DNA of 9,960 nt from JBJXGC01 sp046154545 (GCA_046154545.1 JBJXGC010000011.1:1-9960), one strand, 5' to 3'. Numbered from the stretch's first letter, positions 1 to 6,082 are shown. Notes: generated by a model from the sequence alone, not told the origin. Numbers and translations are program-made.

Positions 1-58
1 CCACCACCTCCGACTTGTATTCCGGCGTGAACACACGCTTCGGTCGTCTGGGACTCAT
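1..58 (-). CDS. IS3-type transposase OrfA, N-terminal fragment (cut by window edge)
   Basis: Reading leftward from the ATG at 58, the first 19 residues are MSPRRPKRVFTPEYKSEVV. The R-x-F-T-P-E-[YF]-K-x-E-V-V pattern is the usual start of IS3-family OrfA (InsE-like) helix-turn-helix proteins, which bind IS ends and, fused to OrfB by frameshifting, make the transposase. The rest of the gene lies left of the window, so neither completeness nor OrfB can be judged. I chose ATG 58 because GAGGAGG sits about 9 bases upstream; an in-frame ATG at 67 would abut that ribosome site directly. The family call rests on a short stretch, but the motif is distinctive. IS termini were not identified. Confidence 0.68.
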   Translation of the reverse strand, partial: MSPRRPKRVFTPEYKSEVV

Positions 59-61
59 CGT

Positions 62-102
62 GGACATCCTCCTCGGGGACGATTCCCCTATCGTGGATGT
101 CC
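62..102. promoter_or_regulatory. Nested inverted repeat over the transposase ribosome-binding site
   Basis: GGACATCC (62-69) pairs with GGATGTCC (95-102), and inside it GGGGA (75-79) pairs with TCCCC (84-88) around a CGAT loop. In the transposase transcript this hairpin would include the GAGGAGG ribosome site used by the start at 58. Many insertion sequences have 5' hairpins that limit translation from read-through transcripts; applying that here is inference. The region from 103 to 305 shows no supportable gene. Confidence 0.45.
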
Positions 103-305
103 GTCGAATCGGGGCAAGCCCAGGGCGGCCCTGGCCGAATCCTTCCCACCCTTTGTACCTTTTGATCCTCTGCGTCTCATCGGTGTCGTGCCGCCGCAAA
201 CTCTGCACCCCACTCGATCTCTACGGCAACCGGCGTCAAAACTGCTACCCTTACCGTAGCGTCTGCCGCCACGGCTGAGCGCAAAGAAAGACTTGAGGAC
301 GGCAG

Positions 306-977
306 ATGTCGTACTTCCCTTCCGACCAGGCCAGCGCGCGGGCCCAGGCGGGTCTCTCCACCGGGCTCCTCGCCAAGGTCTTCGGCCTGCTCGCCTTTTC
401 GATCGCCTTCGCCGCGGTCGGTGGTGTCGTCGGCGCCCAACTGGGCCGGGCCTGGCTGTTGCCCCTCTTCATCACGGAGTTCGCCCTCATCTTCGCCATC
501 CAGGGCCTGCGCGAGCGCGAGGGCTGGAACTTCGCCCTGCTCTACGCCTTCGCCTTCGTCTCGGGCGCCACGATCGGGCCACTGGTCGCGTCGTACGTGA
601 ACGCGGGCCTCGGCGGCGCCGTCCTCCAGGCGGGCGGCATCACCGTCGCAATGACGGCCGGGCTCGGCGGCTATGCCCTCGTCACGAAGCGGGACCTCAG
701 CGGCCTCGGGCCGTATCTGATGGCCGGCCTCATCGGCCTGTTCGTGGCCATGATCGTCAACATCTTCGTGGGCGGCAGCGTCATGTATGGCCTCCTGAGC
801 TGGGCCGGGGCCGGGCTCTTCAGCATCCTCCTCGTCTACCGCGTGAACCAGGTCCGCTACCTTGAGGACACGATGGCGAACGCCGTGGTGGTCACGCTTG
901 GCATCTACCTGACGATCATGAACCTGTTCCTGTTCGTGCTACGCATCGTCGGTGGCGGTGGCGGTGGGCGGCGCTAA
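306..977 (+). CDS. Bax inhibitor-1/YccA family integral membrane protein
   Basis: The 223-residue protein is almost all hydrophobic, with about seven membrane helices (roughly 21-45, 50-67, 74-94, 104-126, 135-155, 158-178, 190-214), matching the size and topology of the BI-1/YccA/YbhL (UPF0005) family. The end, MNLFLFVLRIVGG followed by glycines and arginines, closely resembles the family's INLFLxLLRIxG ending. Members act in the inner membrane: E. coli YccA modulates FtsH, and B. subtilis YetJ is a pH-sensitive calcium leak. The two aspartates forming the YetJ latch seem absent: Y-D-T-Q in helix 6 reads Y-R-V-N (R179), and the Asp before I-x-N-L-F in helix 7 is T203. ATG 306 follows GAGGA about 8 bases upstream. 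The gene stands alone, convergent with the regulator on the other strand. Family call is strong; function is unknown. Confidence 0.9.
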   Translation: MSYFPSDQASARAQAGLSTGLLAKVFGLLAFSIAFAAVGGVVGAQLGRAWLLPLFITEFALIFAIQGLREREGWNFALLYAFAFVSGATIGPLVASYVNAGLGGAVLQAGGITVAMTAGLGGYALVTKRDLSGLGPYLMAGLIGLFVAMIVNIFVGGSVMYGLLSWAGAGLFSILLVYRVNQVRYLEDTMANAVVVTLGIYLTIMNLFLFVLRIVGGGGGGRR

Positions 978-1083
978 AAGAGTTGGCAGGGCGTCAGGGC
1001 GCGGCGGCAACGCCGACCCCAACGCCGACCCAGGGCGTCCAGCGGACGGACTTTCAGACCAGGCCGGCCAGCGGGTGAGGGCA
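978..1083. other. Convergent intergenic gap with short repeats
   Basis: The gap lies between two convergent stop codons. It holds a small hairpin, CGGCG-GCAA-CGCCG (1002-1015), a tandem duplication of CAACGCCGACCC (1008-1019 and 1020-1031), and one diverged copy of the repeat found at 1993-2184. No T-run follows the hairpin, so a terminator is possible but not shown. Confidence 0.5.
1044..1082. repeat. Diverged outlying copy of the 81-bp repeat core
   Basis: This stretch runs GGACGGACTTTCAGACCAGG... to ...GGGTGAGGGC. It matches the core at 1993-2026 and 2074-2109 (GGACGAGTTTTCAGACCAGA, then GGGTGAGGG) in the same orientation. It abuts the regulator's stop codon, so copies of this family flank the regulator on both sides. 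Confidence 0.7.
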
Positions 1084-1629
1084 CTACAACGCCACCAACC
1101 CCCGCCGCGCCGCCAGCACCACCGCCTCCGCCCGGCTTTGCGCGTCCAGCTTCGAGAGGATCGCCCCGACGTGGTACTTCGCTGTGTGCTCGCTGATCCC
1201 GAGGGCTCGCGCGATCCCCTTATTCGGCAGGCCCGCCGCCATCAGCGCCATCACCTCCAGCTCCCGCGAGGTAAGCCGCACCCGGTCGTCCTCGTCTTGC
1301 CTGGGGAGTCGCCTCGCCCTTGGCCCCGCCACCATCAGTCCGGGGGCGAGCACCGTCAGCCCCGCCGCGACGGCCCGCGCCGCCGCCACAATCTCGTCCG
1401 CCGAAGCATCGCTAAAGAGGAACCCAGACGGGCCAACGGCCGCGGGCAACCCGCCCGGCTCCCACTCACCCAGCAGCACCGCTGGGACGCCGTCCTCCAC
1501 CGCCCGCTGCCCGTCACCCTCGCCGCCGACCAGCACCTCGGCCCGCCCGCGCTCGACCACCTCGACCTCGGGGTGCGTCGCCAGCTCCTGCAACACGCGC
1601 GTCCGAAGCCACCTCTCCGAGATCACCAC
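1084..1629 (-). CDS. LuxR/NarL-type transcriptional regulator with degenerate receiver domain
   Basis: The C-terminal part (residues 119-181 from the GTG start) is a clear GerE/LuxR DNA-binding domain: LTSRELEVMALMAAG, then helix-turn-helix residues 135-157 (NKGIARALGISEHTAKYHVG). The first 105 residues have the length and rhythm of a response-regulator receiver, including FSDASADEIVAAARAVAAG, which mirrors the family's LKDASPEELxxAIRAVAxG. The phosphorylation residues are missing: the acidic pair after strand 1 is S-E-R, the phospho-Asp site in strand 3 reads V-G-G (about 34-36), and the strand 5 Lys is S73. I infer phosphorylation-independent regulation. The frame stays open upstream to 2121, but only through repeats that encode no recognisable domain, so I place the start near GTG 1629, where the receiver homology begins. 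No good ribosome site is visible and the true start is uncertain (GTG 1677 and ATG 1716 are alternatives). No partner kinase is nearby. Confidence 0.8.
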   Translation of the reverse strand: MVISERWLRTRVLQELATHPEVEVVERGRAEVLVGGEGDGQRAVEDGVPAVLLGEWEPGGLPAAVGPSGFLFSDASADEIVAAARAVAAGLTVLAPGLMVAGPRARRLPRQDEDDRVRLTSRELEVMALMAAGLPNKGIARALGISEHTAKYHVGAILSKLDAQSRAEAVVLAARRGLVAL

Positions 1630-1664
1630 CGCGATGTGCAGGACAATCGCCGCATCCGGGCGCT

Positions 1665-1912
1665 CCCCCTCGCCCACCGCAGTGGGAGGCAAGTATGGCC
1701 AGCGGCCAGGGCGCGGCATGGAAGGGTCGAATTCCGAACGCGGCACTCCCTTGCCCGCCGCAGCGGGAGTCACGTATGGCCTCCGGCCAGAGCGAGGGAT
1801 GAAAAGGCGAGTTCCGGACGCCGTACTCCCTCGCCCGCCGCAGCGGGAGGCAAGTATGGCCAGCGGACCAGCGTGTGGCATGAAAAGTACTGCGTCTTCG
1901 GCTCCCCCTCGC
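1665..1912. repeat. Tandem ~80-bp repeat array with conserved stem-loops
   Basis: Three diverged tandem units contain CGGGAGGCAAGTATGGCCAG or close variants, with TATGG at 1694, 1775 and 1855 (periods 81 and 80). Each unit opens with a 5-bp stem and an invariant CGCA loop, at 1673-1686, 1754-1767 and 1834-1847. A fourth stem-loop at 1904-1933 joins this array to the next one. The long open frames on both strands here look like by-products of high GC and a period divisible by three; they show no domain. I see no gene in this stretch. Confidence 0.85.
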
Positions 1913-1933
1913 CCCGCGCACGGGGAGAGGGGG
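1904..1933. repeat. Large hairpin repeat, copy A
   Basis: CCCCCTC (1904-1910) pairs with GAGGGGG (1927-1933). After one G-A mismatch, CCCCG (1912-1916) pairs with CGGGG (1921-1925) around a CGCA loop. A hairpin of identical geometry lies at 4786-4815. No T-run follows on either strand. It could end or stabilise transcripts, or be a mobile repeat. Confidence 0.75.
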
Positions 1934-2184
1934 CAGGGGGTGAGGGCGCGACGGCCAGGCGGAGCCCACTGCCGCCCCAAAGCGTACAGCGCGGACGAGT
2001 TTTCAGACCAGAGGGCGGGGGTGAGGGGAGAACGGCCACGCGGAGCCCAACGGAGCCCCGAGCATGCCCCTGAGGACGAGTTTTCAGACCAGAGGGCTGG
2101 GGTGAGGGCCCGGACGGCCACGCGGAGCCCAAGCCTCCCCCGGGATGGACGATTCTCCGACCAGAGGGGGCAGGCGGTGAGGGC
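1934..2184. repeat. Second tandem repeat array, ~81-bp period
   Basis: The core GGACGAGTTTTCAGACCAGA occurs at 1993-2012 and 2074-2093, with a degraded version at about 2147-2166. The linking segment ACGGCCACGCGGAGCCCAA occurs at 2032-2050 and 2114-2132, with a variant at 1951-1969. Each core leads into GGGTGAGGG or a close variant. Together with the preceding array this makes about 520 bp without a supportable gene. Small inverted repeats follow at 2179-2193 (GAGGG/CCCTC) and 2202-2214 (CACCC/GGGTG), just after the protease operon's end. Confidence 0.85.
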
Positions 2185-2252
2185 TTCACCCTCTCATCGT
2201 GCACCCGCCGGGTGGCCGCGGGAAGCGCCAGCGCCGTTCGTGCCACGGGCCG

Positions 2253-3128
2253 CTACACCCGCGCGACCGGGTTCACGTCCGCCTCGCGCCGCTCGAACCC
2301 GCGCAGGAGGTGGATGTGCACCGGCCGGCCAGGACGCATCGCCCGCAACCCCCGCGAGATCCCGCCGAGGCCCGCCGGCGCCCCGTCGAGCTGGAGCACC
2401 ACGTCGCCCGGCATCAGACCGGCCTCGCTCGCCGGCGACCCTTCCATGACCTCCGTCACCAGCAGCCCGGTCGCGTCGCCAGCCCGGTACGAGGCCGCGA
2501 TCGCCGGCGGCAGCGGCACTGCCCGCCCGCTGATCCCGAGGAACCCTGCCCCTTTCCCCTCGACAAAGTCGATCACGGCATTGGACGGTACGGCGATCGC
2601 CATCCCACCCGCGATCATTGAGTTGATGCCGGCTACCCGCCCGGCCGAGTCGGCCAGCGGCCCGCCCGAGTTCCCGGGGGCGAGCCGCACGTCCGCCCGG
2701 ATCGCCTCCTCGATGGGCACTTCGTTCTCGACCGTCGCCGGGCCTCTGGCGACGACGATGCCGCGCGTGAGGACGCCCCGTTCGCCCCAGGGGTTGCCCA
2801 TCGCGAAGACGATCTCGCCGACCCGCAGGCTCTCCGTGTCCCTCGCCACGGCCGTCTCCCCGAAGACGGCGTCCACCCGCAGCGTGGCCAGGTCGCGCGA
2901 CGGGTCGCGGGCGGCCAGCCTGCCCGCCAGGCGCTTCCCGTCATGCGTCACCACCTCGGCCCCGTCGCCCTGGACGACATGGTTGTTGGTGACCACGAGG
3001 CCGTCCCGCGCCCAGACGGTCCCCGAACCGCCGCCCGCTGGTGTGCGCACCGTGACCATGATCGCCCTGAGGTGCTCGGCGACGGCAGCCGCGCCGGCTT
3101 CGAACGATGGCGCCAGCGGCCCGCTCAC
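2253..3128 (-). CDS. HtrA-like serine protease (S1C) with PDZ domain, second gene of pair
   Basis: This 291-residue protein carries a complete trypsin-like triad: H50 in VVTNNHVV, D79 in DPSRDLATLRV and S154 in APGNSGGPL. A PDZ domain follows at about 195-285 (FLGISGRAV, then GLLVTEVMEGSPASEAGLMPGD). HtrA/Deg proteases cleave misfolded or regulated proteins. Most bacterial HtrA proteins have a signal peptide or membrane anchor; this one starts directly at a short helix before the protease fold, so a cytoplasmic place is likely, or export by an unknown route. The GTG start at 3128 overlaps the stop of the upstream protease as GTGA, implying translational coupling in one operon. It differs clearly from its neighbour in sequence, so the two are diverged paralogues and not a recent duplication. 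Substrate unknown. Confidence 0.93.
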   Translation of the reverse strand: MSGPLAPSFEAGAAAVAEHLRAIMVTVRTPAGGGSGTVWARDGLVVTNNHVVQGDGAEVVTHDGKRLAGRLAARDPSRDLATLRVDAVFGETAVARDTESLRVGEIVFAMGNPWGERGVLTRGIVVARGPATVENEVPIEEAIRADVRLAPGNSGGPLADSAGRVAGINSMIAGGMAIAVPSNAVIDFVEGKGAGFLGISGRAVPLPPAIAASYRAGDATGLLVTEVMEGSPASEAGLMPGDVVLQLDGAPAGLGGISRGLRAMRPGRPVHIHLLRGFERREADVNPVARV

Positions 3129-4039
3129 GACCCGCCTGCCTTGCGTTCGCCCACGGTCACGTTGATGTCCTTCGGCTCCCCGCCACGGAGGATGCCCGCC
3201 GCCACAGACTTGCCGACCGACGCTGGCCCGAGCGCGCTGTGCAGGTCATCCGTGTCCACCAGGACCGTTTCCCCGAACCGCACAAGGATGTCGCCGAGCA
3301 GGAGGCCGGCCGTGTCCGCCGGGCTGCCCGGCTCCACGCCGACCACGAGCAGGCCCGTCTCCTGGCCGCCCACTTTTGCCACCGCCGCCGCTGGCAGGCG
3401 TACGGCCTGGCTACCGATCCCCAGGTAGCCGCGCTTCACGTGGCCGCCCTTCAGGATCATCTCGACGATCGTCGAGACAGCCGCGATCGGGATGGTCAGC
3501 CCGGCGCCGCGGCCCAGCCGCGAGCTGTTGAGCCCCAACACGGCGCCCGCCCCATTGACGAGCGGCCCCCCGGAAAAGCCGGGGTAGAACGTCGTGTCGC
3601 TCCGCAGGTAGCCCTCGATCGTGGCCCCGCGGGAACTCCGCCAGGCCCCGCCGATGGCGCTCACCACGCCCAGCGAGGCCATCGGCCCGCCTTCGCCCGG
3701 GCGGCCAACGGCCAGCGCCATGTGGCCGACCCGGGCCTCGCCCGCGTGCGCGATCGGCGTCAGACCCGTCTTCGCCACGCGCAGGACGGCGATGTCGGAG
3801 CCCGGGTCCCGTCCCACGATCGTCGCCGGGAGGTCGCTCCCATCGGGGAGGGTGACCGTGAGCTTCTCGTCGCGCTCGACCACATGGTCGGCCGTGACGA
3901 TCACGCCGTCCGCCGACCAGATGAGTCCCGAAGCGCCGAAACGGCGCCGGGCGTTGACCGTCACGGTCGAGGCCCCGGCCCGTTCGACCGCATCGGCGAG
4001 GGAGTCCGAGAGTTGGGTAAGTGTGGTTGTGTCAGCCAT
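3125..4039 (-). CDS. HtrA-like serine protease with PDZ domain, first gene of pair
   Basis: This 304-residue protease has the triad H52 (VIVTADHVV), D82 (GRDPGSDIAVLRV) and S156 in GFSGGPL, with Phe where the family usually has Asn in GNSGGPL. A PDZ domain occupies about 203-298 (GYLGIGSQAV, GLLVVGVEPGSPADTAGLLLGD, then ILRGGEP). As in its partner, no signal peptide or membrane helix is visible. ATG 4039 is supported by GGAGGG about 11 bases upstream. Its stop overlaps the partner's GTG, so the two are probably made together and may form mixed or sequential trimers; that is inference. The promoter should lie in the 270-bp gap at 4040-4309, but I could not assign one. The serine-protease family call is firm; the role is not. 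Confidence 0.92.
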   Translation of the reverse strand: MADTTTLTQLSDSLADAVERAGASTVTVNARRRFGASGLIWSADGVIVTADHVVERDEKLTVTLPDGSDLPATIVGRDPGSDIAVLRVAKTGLTPIAHAGEARVGHMALAVGRPGEGGPMASLGVVSAIGGAWRSSRGATIEGYLRSDTTFYPGFSGGPLVNGAGAVLGLNSSRLGRGAGLTIPIAAVSTIVEMILKGGHVKRGYLGIGSQAVRLPAAAVAKVGGQETGLLVVGVEPGSPADTAGLLLGDILVRFGETVLVDTDDLHSALGPASVGKSVAAGILRGGEPKDINVTVGERKAGGS

Positions 4040-4309
4040 CTGTGGCAGGCCCTCCGCGGGTTTGCACCCGATGTGATGGACTGAGGATGGCAGCTGCCGG
4101 GCGCCCGCGGATCAGCCATTCGGGCAGGTGCGGCCCGCGATGCGCCCAGATGCATCGCGGGCCAGTGAACGCTGAGGACAACCGCCGAGATCCGCGATGC
4201 CCAGCGTCAAGCGCTCGTCCAGGGGCCCTATCAGGACGGTCAGCCTCTCCCGCGTCCCTCGCGGGGCAAGGGCTGTCCAACCCGCGGCTGCTTGGCTTCT
4301 CTTCGCCGC
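4040..4309. other. Intergenic region upstream of the protease operon
   Basis: The 270-bp gap separates the DUF35 gene end from the protease operon start, all on the minus strand. It contains a perfect 12-bp hairpin (4132-4163) and a 6-bp hairpin, CCCGCG-TCCCT-CGCGGG (4249-4265). Short open frames here lack domain-like content. Termination of the upstream operon and initiation of the protease operon both probably happen here. Confidence 0.5.
4132..4163. other. Perfect 12-bp inverted repeat (hairpin)
   Basis: GGCCCGCGATGC (4132-4143) is an exact inverse complement of GCATCGCGGGCC (4152-4163), with an 8-base spacer. Twelve uninterrupted pairs are unlikely by chance at one site. With no T-run on either side it is not a classical terminator. 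An operator, an attenuator or a Rho-independent-like stop for the upstream operon are options. Confidence 0.6.
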
Positions 4310-4723
4310 CTAGACCGGCCGGAACACCGGGATCGGCCACTCGCCCGTATCCTGCGCCTCAAACTCCACCTTCACCCGCTGCCCGATCGTGATGTCCTTG
4401 GTCGGGTCGGCCGTGCCCACCACGTTCGTCAGCATCCGGAAGCCCTCGTCCAGGTCCACATACGCGACCGCATACGCGCCCATCTCCACGAACCCCGGGA
4501 TCCGGTTCTGGCGGACGACCGAGAACGTATACACGCTCCCCTCGCCCTTCGAGACCCGCCACTCCAGGCCGCTCGCGCCGCACTTCTGGCAGTGGGCCGT
4601 CGGGTAGAAGTTCGGGCCTTTGCAGGCGTTGCAGTACTGGTAGCGCAGCTCGCCCGCCTTCGCCCCCTCCCAGTAGTGCTTCGTGTCGTGCTCCGGAAAA
4701 CCTGGTTGTGGCCTGTTCGGCAT
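4310..4723 (-). CDS. DUF35 zinc-ribbon/OB-fold protein, partner of the thiolase-like protein
   Basis: The 137-residue protein has the DUF35 (ChsH2/Chlorobi-type OB-fold) layout: an N-terminal helix with HDTKHYWEG, a rubredoxin-like zinc ribbon C31-x2-C34-x10-C45-x2-C48 (YCNACK and CQKCGASG), then an OB-fold with GEGSVYTFSVVR and VAYVDLDEGFRMLTNVVG. Such proteins bind acyl-CoA and partner with thiolase-like enzymes or hydratases; in steroid side-chain degradation a DUF35 domain is needed by the aldolase Ltp2. ATG 4723 has AAGGGAG about 10 bases upstream. It lies 109 bp downstream of the thiolase-like gene on the same strand, so one transcript is likely, although a hairpin repeat stands between them. 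The family call is strong; the substrate is unknown. Confidence 0.9.
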   Translation of the reverse strand: MPNRPQPGFPEHDTKHYWEGAKAGELRYQYCNACKGPNFYPTAHCQKCGASGLEWRVSKGEGSVYTFSVVRQNRIPGFVEMGAYAVAYVDLDEGFRMLTNVVGTADPTKDITIGQRVKVEFEAQDTGEWPIPVFRPV

Positions 4724-4749
4724 GGTAACTCTGCTCCCTTGGTGAATGA

Positions 4750-4773
4750 CTAGCAGCTAACAGCTAGCAGCTA
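4750..4773. repeat. AGCTA-rich short repeat
   Basis: CTAGCAGCTAACAGCTAGCA followed by GCTA contains three phased AGCTA units in the gap between the thiolase-like and DUF35 genes. It looks like a simple internal repeat or repeat-element edge next to the hairpin at 4786-4815. No coding function is visible. Confidence 0.6.
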
Positions 4774-4785
4774 TCGGCCGATGCT

Positions 4786-4815
4786 CCCCCTCGCCCGCCG
4801 CAGCGGGAGAGGGGG
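4786..4815. repeat. Large hairpin repeat, copy B, inside the thiolase/DUF35 gap
   Basis: CCCCCTC (4786-4792) pairs with GAGGGGG (4809-4815) and CCCGC (4794-4798) with GCGGG (4803-4807), with a single G-A mismatch between them and a CGCA loop. The geometry equals copy A at 1904-1933. It is followed by GGGTGAGGGCACTA (about 4822-4835), which also abuts the stop of the regulator gene at about 1074-1087. In the minus-strand mRNA it would form just after the thiolase-like stop codon and could set the relative amount of the downstream DUF35 message. Confidence 0.75.
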
Positions 4816-4832
4816 CCGGGGGGGTGAGGGCA

Positions 4833-6017
4833 CTAGTCCGCCGCGAGGATGACGGTCCCGCCCGTGTGTGTCCCGCCCAGCAGGCCGCCGTTCCCATGCG
4901 CGACCGCGAGCTTCGCGCCCGGCACCTGCGAGGTCGATTCGCCCCGCAGCTGGCGCGCCGCCTCGAGCAGCAGGAAGAGCCCACGCATGCCCGGGTGGTT
5001 CGAAGAGAGCCCGCCGCCGTCCGTGTTCAGCGTCAGGCCTGGCCGGTCGAAGGCGAGGTGGCCGTCTTCGATGAACTTGCCGATCTCGCCCTTCTTGCAG
5101 AACCCGAGGTCCTCCAGGCAGGTCGCCACCGTGATCGTGAAGCTGTCGTAGATCATCGCGATGTCGATCTCGTCCGGCCGCACGCCCGCCTGGGCAAAGG
5201 CCGGCGGGCCGCTCTGGGCGGCCGCGCTGACGGTGATGTCGCCGCCGTTCTCGCGGTACTTCGTCGCCTCGCCCGAACCGAGGATCCAGACCGGCTTCTT
5301 CTTGATGTCCCGCGCCACCTCCGGCGAGACGAAGACGCAGGCGCCCCCGCCGTCGCTCACCATGCAGCATTCGAGCAACCGCAGCGGGTCCGCCACCATC
5401 CGCGACTCCATCACGTCCTCGACCGTGATCTCATCGACGACCACGAACTGGAGGTCGGTCATCGCCTTCACGGCCTCCGGGTTGCGCATCGCGTGATGCC
5501 GCGTCGCCACCGAAATCTGCGCCAGCTGCTCGTTCGTCGTGCCGTACTGGTGCATATGGCGCTGCTTCACCATGGCGTAGTTGCTGATCAGCGTGGAGCC
5601 GTACGGCGTCTCCATGTTCGTCGACCACGAGCCGCCACCGCCACCCCGGCCGCCGGTGCCGATCGGCACCCGCTGGGTGGCCGCCGTCGAGCCGTAGGTC
5701 GTCACCCCGACCTTCACCCGCCCGGCCGCGATGTCGCGCAGCGCGTGGGCGGCGTGGAATTCGTACGAACTCCCGCCCACCTGGGTGGTGTCGATCACCC
5801 GCGGCTTGAGGCCGAGGTAAGCCGCCAGCCCGAGGCCGCCGCCACCCTCACCGTCGCCGGCGTCGTAGAGCCCATCGACATCGCTCCACTTCAGGCCCGC
5901 GTCGTCCAGCGCCGCCTTCAGCGAAGCCGCCTTGATCTGCATGGCGGAGACGCCCGGCGCCACCCGCAACGGATATTCATGGATGCCCGCAATTGCGGCC
6001 CTGCGTTCTTGAGTCAC
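4833..6017 (-). CDS. Thiolase-like protein lacking the catalytic cysteines (SCPx/Ltp2-type)
   Basis: At 394 residues this has the length and order of SCPx-type thiolases: an N-terminal AIAGIHEYPL strand, the DDAGLKWSDVDGL helix, an oxyanion-loop region, IAMIYDSFTITV (Y290) and NHPGMRG (H341). In thiolases the nucleophile sits in V-C-G-S-G; here it reads V80-G-G-S-S, so Gly replaces Cys. The C-terminal Cys motif is HGNGG (H374). This argues against classical thiolysis. Ltp2-type aldolases share the fold, also lack the Cys and need a DUF35 partner, which is encoded next door, so C-C bond cleavage of a CoA ester is a reasonable guess. The GTG start at 6017 follows GGGGTGG by 7 bases and begins the conserved first strand. 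Databases may call it acetyl-CoA acetyltransferase. The fold is sure; the reaction is not. Confidence 0.9.
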   Translation of the reverse strand: MTQERRAAIAGIHEYPLRVAPGVSAMQIKAASLKAALDDAGLKWSDVDGLYDAGDGEGGGGLGLAAYLGLKPRVIDTTQVGGSSYEFHAAHALRDIAAGRVKVGVTTYGSTAATQRVPIGTGGRGGGGGSWSTNMETPYGSTLISNYAMVKQRHMHQYGTTNEQLAQISVATRHHAMRNPEAVKAMTDLQFVVVDEITVEDVMESRMVADPLRLLECCMVSDGGGACVFVSPEVARDIKKKPVWILGSGEATKYRENGGDITVSAAAQSGPPAFAQAGVRPDEIDIAMIYDSFTITVATCLEDLGFCKKGEIGKFIEDGHLAFDRPGLTLNTDGGGLSSNHPGMRGLFLLLEAARQLRGESTSQVPGAKLAVAHGNGGLLGGTHTGGTVILAAD

Positions 6018-6082
6018 AGCCTGACCACCCCATCTCGAAATGCCGGCGCAGCGTAGCAGGGAAGTGGACGGTCAGTCGATGG

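Noticed and set aside
1630..2121. N-terminal extension of the regulator to 345 residues
   Set aside because: The extra part is translated repeat, with recurring ALTPALWSENSS-like segments, and has no receiver homology.
1665..2184. CRISPR array
   Set aside because: Units of about 81 bases diverge along their whole length, without short constant repeats and unique spacers, and no cas genes are present.
952..2449. Very long plus-strand open frames (373 and 421 codons) across the regulator and repeats
   Set aside because: They run antisense to a clear LuxR-type gene and through tandem repeats, and their translations are low-complexity Arg/Pro/Ser with no domain.
3107..4084. 325-codon plus-strand open frame
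   Set aside because: It is antisense to the protease with an intact triad, and has no recognisable domain.
4135..4265. Riboswitch or small RNA in the gap before the protease operon
   Set aside because: Only isolated hairpins are visible; no known riboswitch core could be recognised.
4824..6056. 410-codon plus-strand open frame
   Set aside because: It is antisense to the thiolase-like gene and its translation is Arg/His/Ala-rich without motifs.
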